This document shows, piece by piece, positions 1 to 5,538 of a stretch of 7,372 bases of DNA. Source of the DNA: Ruminococcaceae bacterium UBA1772. Lineage in GTDB: Bacteria > Bacillota > Clostridia > Oscillospirales > Acutalibacteraceae. The position numbers were made by a program, and so were the translations under genes. Numbering within the stretch: the first letter of the stretch is position 1; every line of letters starts with the position of its first letter. Below the pieces are notes generated by a model. The model made no database searches, was not told the DNA's origin, and worked only from the letters and a program-made list of their open reading frames with translations. Location of the stretch: NCBI GenBank assembly GCA_002314645.1, contig DCGS01000084.1, positions 1 through 7,372 on the forward strand, in the 5' to 3' direction.

Positions 1-358
1 AAAACTCTGTGTTTTTCTGAGAAGAAATTAATCTTGCACAGTAGTAACCTGCTCTTTTTATCAGCGGATACGTAACAGCACTTGTATAGTTTTGTGCTTC
101 AACATCAATTATTACCTCTCCATTTTCTCCTTTTGCTTTGAAGCAAAGATCATACCTTATGTCACCATCAGTTACATTTGTACTCTCTGTATTCATTCCA
201 ATAATTCTTGAACCTTCACCCTTTTCAAGGCAGTTGTTTACTATATATGAAATATCATAATTTCTAAACTCATTAACAGTTTCCTTAAGTATCCATGCTA
301 GTACCATCTTCTCAGATAAAAGCTTCTTACATATTGCATCATACTGCTCTATTAACAT
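1..358 (-). CDS. PD-(D/E)XK nuclease family transposase / Rpn-like nuclease, 5' part only
   Basis: This is an open frame of 119 codons from the ATG at 356-358 that runs off the left edge without a stop. The start has an AAGGAGG site a few bases upstream. Residues about 65-90 carry the signature of the PDDEXK_2/Rpn group: D66 and D70 on one strand, then a short turn, then IIDVEAQNY with E87 and Q89 (the D...ExQ form of the PD-(D/E)XK core). A basic/aromatic helix follows (KRAGYY, 101-106), typical of these proteins. Family members are usually about 250-350 aa, so most of the C-terminal part is outside the window. They are annotated as transposases or recombination-promoting nucleases. Many are stand-alone genes without terminal repeats, and I see none here. 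A possible promoter and a direct-repeat element lie upstream. Family assignment is fairly secure; cellular role and substrate are unknown. Confidence 0.8.
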   Translation of the reverse strand, partial: MLIEQYDAICKKLLSEKMVLAWILKETVNEFRNYDISYIVNNCLEKGEGSRIIGMNTESTNVTDGDIRYDLCFKAKGENGEVIIDVEAQNYTSAVTYPLIKRAGYYCARLISSQKNTEF

Positions 359-387
359 ACTTGTCCTCCTTTATGTCTTCTACTATA

Positions 388-418
388 AATATCGTAAAAA
401 ACATATGTTTTTGGACAA
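388..418 (-). promoter_or_regulatory. Possible weak promoter of the PD-(D/E)XK gene
   Basis: Reading the minus strand, TTGTCC (413-418) is followed after 16 bases by TACGAT (391-396). GATATT (388-393) is an alternative -10 that has the same distance to the upstream direct-repeat element as the TATAAT at the other copy of that element. Both boxes match the consensus only moderately, as expected for an activator-dependent promoter. A 16-bp perfect palindrome, AAAAACATATGTTTTT (397-412), lies between the boxes and could be an operator or chance in AT-rich DNA. Confidence 0.25.
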
Positions 419-422
419 AAAA

Positions 423-456
423 GGAACGAGTGGTCATTTATTGGAATGAAAGGAAA
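423..456 (-). promoter_or_regulatory. Tandem direct-repeat element, copy 1 (candidate regulator binding site)
   Basis: Two 14-bp half-sites (443-456 and 423-436, minus strand) repeat with a 20-bp period and end 4 bases before the candidate -35 of the PD-(D/E)XK gene. The same two-half-site element occurs at 6645-6678: 12/14 and 11/14 identical in the half-sites, but only 1/6 in the linker. The 9-mers TCCTTTCAT and ACCACTCGT match the LytTR-type half-site pattern [TA][AC][CA]GTTN[AG][TC] at 8 and 7 of 9 positions. The shared element is directly visible; binding by a LytTR regulator is inference. Confidence 0.45.
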
Positions 457-470
457 ATAATAAAACAAAA

Positions 471-489
471 AGACGGCCAATGGCCGTCT
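471..489 (-). terminator. Rho-independent terminator after the cation transporter gene
   Basis: The stem AGACGGC/GCCGTCT (471-477 with 483-489) has a 5-base CAATG loop. It is flanked by an A-run on the left and a T-run on the right, so it could work in both directions. On the minus strand it begins 7 bases after the transporter stop codon and ends the pepD-transporter operon. Confidence 0.85.
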
Positions 490-495
490 TTTTTT

Positions 496-1698
496 TTATT
501 TACTCAAAGTGAAGTCTCTATCTGGAACAACAGTTACATCAAAGTCAGGATAAAGTTCATTTACCTTTTTCTTAAGTTCTAAGGTCTTAAGAAGAGTTTC
601 CTTTACTTCGAAGCTAAGTACTGCGTCAAATGACATGTGCTTTTCAATTGGATCAACATAGAATGCGTGTATTTGAAGTACGTCTTTGTCTTCAAGAAGC
701 TTTGCAGTTACTGCATTACGCATGTTTCTGACATCTTCGTCTTGCATGTTTACACTGTAGAAGCCGAAGTAGAAGAACACGCCGTACTTGTTGAATATTT
801 CAATTGAAAGTGGATGCGTAATTTTGTACGCATCCCTCATTGAAATGCTTTCATCAAGTTCAATGTTTACGTTTCCTATGTAAATGTTTGGACCATAGTT
901 GTGAAGGATTAAGTCGTATGCACCTTCAACACCTTCTGTACCCTTAATGAAGTCCATAATTTCATCTGCAAGCTCTGGTTCTGGTCTGTCACCCATGAGT
1001 TTGCTTATAACATCCATTACTATTTCAATTCCTGCTTTTAATACGAAGATTGAAACTACAGCACCAACCCAACCATCTATGATAATGCCTGAGAACTTAG
1101 TAACAAGTGCTGCAATTAATGTTACACCAGTAATAATTGCATCAGATAATGCGTCCTGTCCAGATGCTTCAAGGTTTGGTGAATTGTTCTTCTTACCAGA
1201 CGCCTTTGTGTAAAGACCAAGGCCTATTTTTGCAACAATGGCAACACCTAAAAGGATAAGGCCTAAGGTTGTGTATGTGCTTTCTTCTGGTGCAATAATC
1301 TTCTTAACGGATTCAATGAAGAACTGGCCGCCTGTTACAAGAACAAGGACAGCAATAATCATACTTGAGAAGTATTCAACACGACCAAAACCGAAAGGAT
1401 GCTTTTTAGTTGCACCTCTACCTACAATAACCATTGTAATGATTGTAACTATTGAAGAGATTGAATCGCTGAAGTTGTTGATTGCGTCTGAAATAATTGC
1501 AATGGAATTTGAAGCCATACCGACAATGATTTTAATGATGCCAAGAATTACGTTTACAACTATTCCAACAACACTTGTAATTATAACGTTTGCCATTCTT
1601 TTTAGGCTGATTTTACCGTCACCAGTTGATCCTTCCATCTTCTCTCTTTGCGCGTCTGTAAGAGCCGCGTTTGGGGACATTAATACTTTTTCCTCCAT
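496..1698 (-). CDS. Cation diffusion facilitator family transporter (probable Mn/Zn-type divalent metal exporter)
   Basis: This 400-aa protein has a six-helix CDF membrane domain (about 37-222) followed by cytoplasmic domains. Helix 2 carries SDAINNFSDS and helix 5 carries QDALSDA, giving N74xxxD78 and D182xxxD186 as the transport-site quartet. An HPFGFGRVEYF stretch at 100-110 is the family's loop between helices 2 and 3. The N-D-D-D quartet, in place of the H/D set of zinc exporters, resembles manganese-exporting CDFs, so Mn(II) efflux is favoured but not proven. Residues about 240-315 are the usual ferredoxin-like dimerisation domain. About 320-398 looks like a second copy (VLQIHAFYVDP, then a final beta strand), which explains the length beyond the typical 300 aa. 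Start: ATG with AGGAGG at 1706-1711, lying inside the last codons of pepD. The pepD stop is one base upstream, so translation is probably coupled. Confidence 0.88.
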   Translation of the reverse strand: MEEKVLMSPNAALTDAQREKMEGSTGDGKISLKRMANVIITSVVGIVVNVILGIIKIIVGMASNSIAIISDAINNFSDSISSIVTIITMVIVGRGATKKHPFGFGRVEYFSSMIIAVLVLVTGGQFFIESVKKIIAPEESTYTTLGLILLGVAIVAKIGLGLYTKASGKKNNSPNLEASGQDALSDAIITGVTLIAALVTKFSGIIIDGWVGAVVSIFVLKAGIEIVMDVISKLMGDRPEPELADEIMDFIKGTEGVEGAYDLILHNYGPNIYIGNVNIELDESISMRDAYKITHPLSIEIFNKYGVFFYFGFYSVNMQDEDVRNMRNAVTAKLLEDKDVLQIHAFYVDPIEKHMSFDAVLSFEVKETLLKTLELKKKVNELYPDFDVTVVPDRDFTLSK

Positions 1699-1699
1699 T

Positions 1700-3127
1700 T
1701 TAAAGCCTCCTTAATGTTTCAATTACAAACTCGTAAACTCTCTGTGCAGAAGGAAGTGACATTCTTTCCTTTGGAGAGTGAATATCTAAAAGGTCTGGGC
1801 CAATAGAAACTGCGTCCAGTCCTTCAAACTTCTCTGAAAAAAGCCCGCACTCAAGGCCCGCATGAATGACCTCAATTTTTGGTGACTTTCCATACATGCC
1901 TTCAAAAACGGAAACCATAGTGTCACGGAGCAATGAATCCTTTCTAAACTCCCATGCAGGATAGTGACCATCCGACATGCATGATGCACCATACATAGAC
2001 GAAATGTCAGACAATGAATTTATTAGGTCAACCTTCTCCTGGTTCAAGGAACTGCGGACAGAAAATCTTAAAGTCAACAAATTGTCTGAAAGCTTAACTA
2101 CAGCAAAATTCAAAGATGTCTGTGGAAGTCCTTCAATATCCTGGCTCATTTTCTGAACGCCATTTGGATACTTTGAAAGCATGTCGACTACAGTTCTTGT
2201 TTCCTCTACTGTTAGACCAGTACCAGTGCAGAATTCTTCGTCCACTTCAATTGTAAGGCCTGGATCTGTGTCCACGCGGACCTGTCTCACAAACTCGTCA
2301 GCTAAGACCTTTACCACTTGAAGGTAATTGTGTCCTAGATATTTTGTAAGGATTACACACTCTGTTTTGTTTGTAATTACGTTATCTTTGCTACCACCGT
2401 CAATTGATTTTAACGAGTAAACAATGCCATTTGTTTCAAGGTCTTTTAGGAAGTCGACAAGAATGACATTTGCATTTTGTCTGCCCTTGTTTATTTCAAC
2501 TCCAGAGTGTCCACCTATAAGGCCAGATACAACAATACTAAGTGCGCCGCACTCGTTGTCCTCTTCTGTTTTACACTCTCTTTTAATTTCAACTCGCGCG
2601 CCACCAGCGCAGCCAACAGTGAATATTCCCTCGTCTTCACTGTCTATGTTTATGAGTTTTCTTCCCTTAACCTCAGATGCATCAAGTCCTGCAGCGCCGA
2701 ACATTCCTGTTTCCTCGTCTGTAGTAAACACGCATTCAAGTGCAGGGTGAGAAATGGTTGAAGAGGATAAAATGCTCAGCATCATTGCTACTGCAATGCC
2801 GTCATCTCCACCAAGAGTTGTGCCCGTAGCCATAAGGAAGTCACCCTCTGTACGAAGCTTTAAGCCGTCAGTTAGAAAGTCAAACTCCACACCTGGCTCC
2901 TTCTCACAAACCATATCTAGATGTCCTTGAAGAACTACTATGTCATGGTCCTCATAGCCCTCCGTTGCAGACTTTCTTATAACAACATTGTTCCATTCAT
3001 CCGTATAGTAATCCAGCCCAAAAGACTTTGCAAACTCAACTACATAGTCTCTTATCTGCGATGTATTCCCAGACCCATGTGGTATACCACATATTTCTTC
3101 AAAATACTCAAGATATGTCTTAGACAT
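1700..3127 (-). CDS. pepD: Aminoacyl-histidine (Xaa-His) dipeptidase, peptidase family M20C
   Basis: This 475-aa cytosolic metallodipeptidase cleaves Xaa-His and other dipeptides for amino-acid recycling. The two-metal site is complete: H69 and D71 in QGHLDMV, bridging D108 in LGGDDGIA, catalytic/ligand E138-E139 in TDEETGMFG, D162 in NIDSEDEG and H450 in LDIHSPKE. Spacing of these residues equals that of Escherichia coli PepD (H80, D119, E149/E150, D173, H461) with a constant offset of 11, so no insertion or deletion occurs between the catalytic positions. The lid/dimerisation domain (about residues 190-380, with GGHSGVEINKGRQNAN at its entry) is present and the length is normal. Start: ATG with AGGAGG at 3133-3138. 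It is first gene of an operon with the metal transporter, whose ribosome site lies inside this gene's end. A metal-dependent peptidase beside a metal exporter is compatible with shared metal physiology, but that link is only inference. Confidence 0.93.
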   Translation of the reverse strand: MSKTYLEYFEEICGIPHGSGNTSQIRDYVVEFAKSFGLDYYTDEWNNVVIRKSATEGYEDHDIVVLQGHLDMVCEKEPGVEFDFLTDGLKLRTEGDFLMATGTTLGGDDGIAVAMMLSILSSSTISHPALECVFTTDEETGMFGAAGLDASEVKGRKLINIDSEDEGIFTVGCAGGARVEIKRECKTEEDNECGALSIVVSGLIGGHSGVEINKGRQNANVILVDFLKDLETNGIVYSLKSIDGGSKDNVITNKTECVILTKYLGHNYLQVVKVLADEFVRQVRVDTDPGLTIEVDEEFCTGTGLTVEETRTVVDMLSKYPNGVQKMSQDIEGLPQTSLNFAVVKLSDNLLTLRFSVRSSLNQEKVDLINSLSDISSMYGASCMSDGHYPAWEFRKDSLLRDTMVSVFEGMYGKSPKIEVIHAGLECGLFSEKFEGLDAVSIGPDLLDIHSPKERMSLPSAQRVYEFVIETLRRL

Positions 3128-3157
3128 AACTGCCTCCTAAAGATAAAACAAAAATCA

Positions 3158-3186
3158 AATATAAAAATAATACGACTTGTCACCAA
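3158..3186 (-). promoter_or_regulatory. Candidate pepD operon promoter overlapping the preceding terminator
   Basis: On the minus strand, TTGGTG (3181-3186) and TATATT (3158-3163) are 17 bases apart. The -35 matches at 3/6 and the -10 at 5/6. It would start RNA near 3150, about 24 bases before the ATG and just upstream of its AGGAGG. The -35 and spacer lie in the loop and arm of the terminator hairpin at 3167-3196. No other promoter fits the 77-base gap; the alternative is read-through from the DUF362 gene. Confidence 0.35.
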
Positions 3187-3196
3187 GTCGTATTAT
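3167..3196 (-). terminator. Terminator after the DUF362 gene
   Basis: A perfect 13-bp stem (3167-3179 with 3184-3196) with a TCAC loop is followed on the minus strand by ATTTTTATATTT. It starts 8 bases after the DUF362 stop codon and closes the flavodoxin-nitroreductase-DUF362 unit. The stem is AT-rich, so termination may be incomplete. Confidence 0.8.
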
Positions 3197-3204
3197 ACCA
3201 CATT

Positions 3205-4095
3205 TTATATCTCTATAAGTTCATATTCTCTTGAACCAACACCAATTTTTGCTGCTGCTTCAATAGTGTGTACGCCATGACGACTGTTTACTCTTTCAAG
3301 GAAATGAGGAAGTCCTGGGTCGTCTGTCTGTGCGTTTATGAGGTCCATACAAGCTTGGTCAATGGCAACAGGGTCTGTTGATGCAAGGAAGCCAATATCC
3401 TTCATACAAGGGTCCTCAGCCACTTCACAACAGTCACAGTCAACTGAAAGGTTGCACATTGCAAAGAGGTATACAATTTTACCGTCAAAGAAGTCAACAA
3501 CAGATGATGCTGCATCTGCCATTGCCTCAAGGAATGTATCCTGTTCAGCATGCTGACCCCAAACTCTATCCTGGTCCTCAAAGTCCTTGTGAACTCCGCC
3601 AGAGTGAATCCATGTCTTTCCTTCAGAAGAAGCACAGCCAATTGAAAGCTGCTTTAATGCTCCGCCGTAACCACCCATTGGATGACCTTTGAAGTGACCA
3701 CATACAACCATTGAGTCGTAGTTCTTAAGGTGAGCACCTACAAAGTTTTCCTTAAGGACGTTACCATTTTTAACTGGAAGAACAAGGTCCTCTCCTTCTG
3801 CATCCATTAAGTCAACATCGAACTTCTTTGTCCAACCGTGGAACTTTAAAAGGTCAATGTGATCTTTTGTATGCATTCTTGAACCTGTATATGCTGTGTT
3901 GCATTCAACAACATGTCCATTTACATGATTAATCATTGGCTCCCAGAATTCTGGCTTTAAGAAGTTCTGGTTTCCCTTTTCACCTGAGTGAATTTTTGCT
4001 GCAACATTGCCTGAAAGTTTAAGCCCTACTGCTTCATAAAGTTTAATTGCAGCTTCAGGACTAATATCCTTTGTAAAATATACTTTTGATTTCAT
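3205..4095 (-). CDS. DUF362 domain-containing protein
   Basis: The 296-aa protein starts at MKSKVYFTKDIS. An in-frame ATG at 4147-4149 lies inside the upstream nitroreductase gene and has no ribosome site. The ATG at 4093-4095 has GGTGA five bases away, and the family begins at this point. The frame matches the DUF362 core: CNTAYTGSRM (65-74), VVCGHFKGHPMGGYGGALKQLSIG (starting at 131), a cysteine cluster MCNLSVDCDCC...DPC (C214, C220, C222, C223, C230), then DIGFLASTDPVAIDQA. This version lacks the C-terminal 2[4Fe-4S] ferredoxin domain seen in many DUF362 proteins. The clustered cysteines suggest metal or Fe-S binding, which I infer and cannot show. It follows the nitroreductase stop by 19 bases, third in a flavin/redox operon. 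The biochemical function of the family is not established. It is probably cytoplasmic, as no signal peptide or membrane segment is present. Confidence 0.85.
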   Translation of the reverse strand: MKSKVYFTKDISPEAAIKLYEAVGLKLSGNVAAKIHSGEKGNQNFLKPEFWEPMINHVNGHVVECNTAYTGSRMHTKDHIDLLKFHGWTKKFDVDLMDAEGEDLVLPVKNGNVLKENFVGAHLKNYDSMVVCGHFKGHPMGGYGGALKQLSIGCASSEGKTWIHSGGVHKDFEDQDRVWGQHAEQDTFLEAMADAASSVVDFFDGKIVYLFAMCNLSVDCDCCEVAEDPCMKDIGFLASTDPVAIDQACMDLINAQTDDPGLPHFLERVNSRHGVHTIEAAAKIGVGSREYELIEI

Positions 4096-4114
4096 ATCAT
4101 TCACCATTCCAAAA

Positions 4115-4777
4115 TTATTCTGCCCACTTAAAGTTTTCTTTACCGGCACCTATTTCAAAGTTGTATTTAACAATACCTAAATCCATATGAGTTAAAATGG
4201 AGAACTTAGCCTTAGCTGTTACAACTCCATCCTTTTCTGAAAGATAAAATCTTTGCTGGTTAATTGCTGTTGGTGCAAGCATTGCTGCTTCCATACCATC
4301 CTTAAACCACTGTGGACTGCTTTCAGTACAGTTTGAAAGAGCTTCCATTGACTTTGTCTTTCTTTCATGTCCCTGTGTTTCACCATATCCAAGAGCAATA
4401 ACTATGTAAAGCTTCTCCCCTGGGTTCTGCTCAAATGTTACGCCACTCTTCTTGAAGGATGATTTAGCCCAACAGGTGTTAAGTCCTAACTGCTGTGCAT
4501 ACAAAACAAGCATTTGACCATAGTATCCAACTTCTTCATCCATACCCTTTGGTCCAACCATAGTAAAGTAGTTTGTGCAGTTCTTAAATACACCATAGTC
4601 TACATCGTTCACTGCAAAACACTTTGGCTCATTGATCAAAAGCTGAATGTGAAGTCCAGTCTTATCATTTATTTCCGCTACCTTTTCATTTAAAAGAGCA
4701 ACCTTTTCCTCTTCTATTGGTTTGTTAAGATAGCTTCTTACTGAATGTCTATTTTTCAATGCTTCTAATTCTGTCAT
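4115..4777 (-). CDS. Nitroreductase family protein (TM1586-type, FMN-dependent)
   Basis: The protein is 220 aa. The N-terminal RHSVRSY (10-16) is the phosphate/FMN-contacting start of the nitroreductase fold. GYYGQMLVLYAQQLGLNTCW (85-103) is the central helix with the family's Gly-Leu-Thr/Asn-Thr turn. LYIVIALGYG (123-132) is the core strand. WFKDGMEAAMLAPTAINQQ (157-175) repeats the helix-APTA.NQQ motif expected in the TM1586 subfamily, and HMDLGIVKYNFEIGAG (197-212) is its characteristic C-terminus. It is likely a cytoplasmic flavoenzyme reducing nitro compounds, quinones or an unknown electrophile with NAD(P)H; the substrate cannot be read. Start: ATG with AGGAGGA at 4784-4790. It lies between a flavodoxin and a DUF362 gene, suggesting that flavodoxin or flavin electron transfer is part of its job. 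It may also have its own promoter (4807-4835). Confidence 0.87.
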   Translation of the reverse strand: MTELEALKNRHSVRSYLNKPIEEEKVALLNEKVAEINDKTGLHIQLLINEPKCFAVNDVDYGVFKNCTNYFTMVGPKGMDEEVGYYGQMLVLYAQQLGLNTCWAKSSFKKSGVTFEQNPGEKLYIVIALGYGETQGHERKTKSMEALSNCTESSPQWFKDGMEAAMLAPTAINQQRFYLSEKDGVVTAKAKFSILTHMDLGIVKYNFEIGAGKENFKWAE

Positions 4778-4791
4778 AATGGGTCCTCCTA

Positions 4792-4845
4792 AAACTTGTT
4801 AATGCAAGCATAAATTAATATAAAATATTTTGCAACAACAAGTTT
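4792..4845. promoter_or_regulatory. Long dyad flanking the nitroreductase promoter
   Basis: AAACTTGTT (4792-4800) and AACAAGTTT (4837-4845) are perfect inverted arms. The match continues inward as TGCAA/TTGCA after two mismatches, so 16-base arms pair at about 14 positions. The 22-base AT-rich centre holds the candidate promoter spacer and -10. Arms placed over the -35 and just downstream of the -10 suit a repressor operator or looping site. One arm contains a TTGTTAA half-site like that of Rex, but the full Rex palindrome is absent. Confidence 0.4.
4807..4835 (-). promoter_or_regulatory. Candidate internal promoter for nitroreductase-DUF362
   Basis: On the minus strand, TTGCAA (4830-4835) and TATGCT (4807-4812) are 17 bases apart, each matching consensus at 4/6. 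RNA would start near 4800, leaving a 20-odd-base leader that carries the AGGAGGA site. It lies inside the dyad at 4792-4845. Confidence 0.35.
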
Positions 4846-4849
4846 AAAA

Positions 4850-4867
4850 TAGTCTTAATTAAGACTA
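4850..4867. repeat. 18-bp perfect palindrome over the flavodoxin stop codon
   Basis: TAGTCTTAATTAAGACTA is a perfect palindrome containing the TAA stop of the flavodoxin gene. As minus-strand RNA it forms a 7-bp stem with an AATT loop followed by ATTTTAAA, resembling a weak terminator or attenuator between flavodoxin and nitroreductase. Confidence 0.45.
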
Positions 4868-5274
4868 CCTTGTTCAAACACAGCATTTGGAGCAGATGGC
4901 TTTAAGTCTTCAATAGTCTTGCCAAATCCGCTTCCACCAGATGTTGCAAATACAACAATCTTCTTTCCACTAAAATCAAACTTCTCAACGAAAGTCTTAA
5001 TAATGTTTGGTGCTACATACCACCAAATAGGGAATCCAATATATACTGTATCATACTTAGAAATGTCCGCAAGGTCATCTACCATTTCAGGTCTAAAGCT
5101 CTTATCTGCACACTCAATAGTAGTACGAGATGTCTTATCCATCCAATTAAGATCAGCCTTTGTATATGGCACCACAGGCTTAATCTCATATATATCTGCC
5201 CCCAAAGAACTAGCTAACTCCTCAGCCTTCTTCTTTGTAACACCACTTGCACTAAAATACGCTACTAAAGTCAT
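4855..5274 (-). CDS. Flavodoxin (Flavodoxin_4 type), C-terminus short
   Basis: This is a 139-aa FMN-binding electron carrier. The start is the ATG at 5272-5274, six bases from AGGAGGT (5281-5287) and followed at once by the flavodoxin first strand TLVAYFSASGVTKKKAEELA. An ATG further upstream (5299-5301) has no ribosome site. Motifs: the phosphate loop SASGVTKK (8-15), PYTKADLNWMD (36-46), RTTIE (50-54), YIGFPIWWYVAPNII (78-92, FMN-ring loop with W84-W85) and FATSGGSGFGKT (109-120). Relatives usually continue some 15-20 residues beyond the point where this protein stops (FEQGSLN) and add a last helix. No frame after the stop restores it obviously, so the end looks truncated or divergent. It is first gene of the flavodoxin-nitroreductase-DUF362 cluster; a 77-base gap with a dyad separates it from the next gene. 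Confidence 0.88.
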   Translation of the reverse strand: MTLVAYFSASGVTKKKAEELASSLGADIYEIKPVVPYTKADLNWMDKTSRTTIECADKSFRPEMVDDLADISKYDTVYIGFPIWWYVAPNIIKTFVEKFDFSGKKIVVFATSGGSGFGKTIEDLKPSAPNAVFEQGSLN

Positions 5275-5306
5275 ACTAAGACCTCCTAATAAAAAATACA
5301 TATAAT

Positions 5307-5336
5307 ATTATAAAATATTAAAAGGATAATACGCAA
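5307..5336 (-). promoter_or_regulatory. Promoter of the flavodoxin operon
   Basis: On the minus strand, TTGCGT (5331-5336) and a perfect TATAAT (5307-5312) are 18 bases apart. RNA would start near 5300, about 26 bases upstream of the ATG, with AGGAGGT in the leader. The -35 lies in the T-run of the preceding terminator. Confidence 0.55.
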
Positions 5337-5340
5337 GAAA

Positions 5341-5366
5341 AAAGACCAGGAACTTTCCTGGTCTTT
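5341..5366 (-). terminator. Terminator between acyltransferase and flavodoxin
   Basis: AAAGACCAGG (5341-5350) pairs with CCTGGTCTTT (5357-5366) around an AACTTT loop that can add two A-T pairs. Runs of A on the left and T on the right make it potentially bidirectional. On the minus strand it is the first good terminator after the acyltransferase gene, giving that mRNA a 3' untranslated region of about 160 bases. Confidence 0.85.
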
Positions 5367-5370
5367 TTTC

Positions 5371-5506
5371 TTTTGGGTTTAAATTTTGGGAATGGAAATG
5401 ATTTAAGCATTAATATTATTTCCATAGATATATTAATATACCCTAAGTACGTCTACAAGCCCCTATGGGGGTTGTTTTTTTATATTTTTTTTACTTTTTT
5501 GTTTTA
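5371..5506 (-). other. AT-rich 3' untranslated stretch, no gene seen
   Basis: No convincing ORF or RNA gene is visible. It holds a long T-rich run on plus (about 5475-5506) and an imperfect hairpin, CAAGCCCC/GGGGGTTG with one G-G mismatch (5456-5474). That hairpin would have a T-tail only in the plus direction, where no gene needs it. Confidence 0.4.
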
Positions 5507-5538
5507 TTTCTTTGTTTCTTTGTTTCTTTATTTCTTTC
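5507..5538. repeat. Four-copy 8-bp tandem repeat at the acyltransferase 3' end
   Basis: The units are TTTCTTTG, TTTCTTTG, TTTCTTTA and TTTCTTTC, in register. The stop codon of the acyltransferase gene (5528-5530) falls in the third unit and the last two lysine codons in the fourth. Copy-number changes would shift frame near the very end of the protein. Confidence 0.6.

Noticed and set aside
947..1714. Plus-strand open frames of 88 and 158 codons opposite the cation transporter gene.
   Set aside because: They lie wholly antisense to a clearly conserved coding frame, lack ribosome sites and show no recognisable domain.
3168..3181. TAATACGACTT in the terminator stem resembles the start of a T7 phage promoter.
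   Set aside because: Only the first ten bases match, the rest of the phage promoter is missing, and the same sequence is mirrored in the other arm of a hairpin that is well explained as a terminator.
2424..3280. Plus-strand open frames opposite pepD (starts near 2424, 2477 and 2921).
   Set aside because: They are antisense to an intact conserved enzyme, rich in Ser/Pro or Cys/Tyr as expected of shadow frames, with no initiation signals.
4096..4149. An upstream start for the DUF362 gene that would overlap the nitroreductase end.
   Set aside because: There is no ribosome site for that ATG, and the extra 18 residues do not belong to the family's N-terminus.
4792..4810. Rex (NADH-sensing repressor) operator upstream of the nitroreductase gene.
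   Set aside because: Only one TTGTTAA half-site is present at the right place; the opposed half at the required spacing is absent.
5456..5480. Hairpin CAAGCCCC/GGGGGTTG with a T-rich tail as a plus-strand terminator.
   Set aside because: No plus-strand gene precedes it, the stem has a G-G mismatch, and the minus strand lacks a T-tail; the acyltransferase has a much better terminator at 5341-5366.
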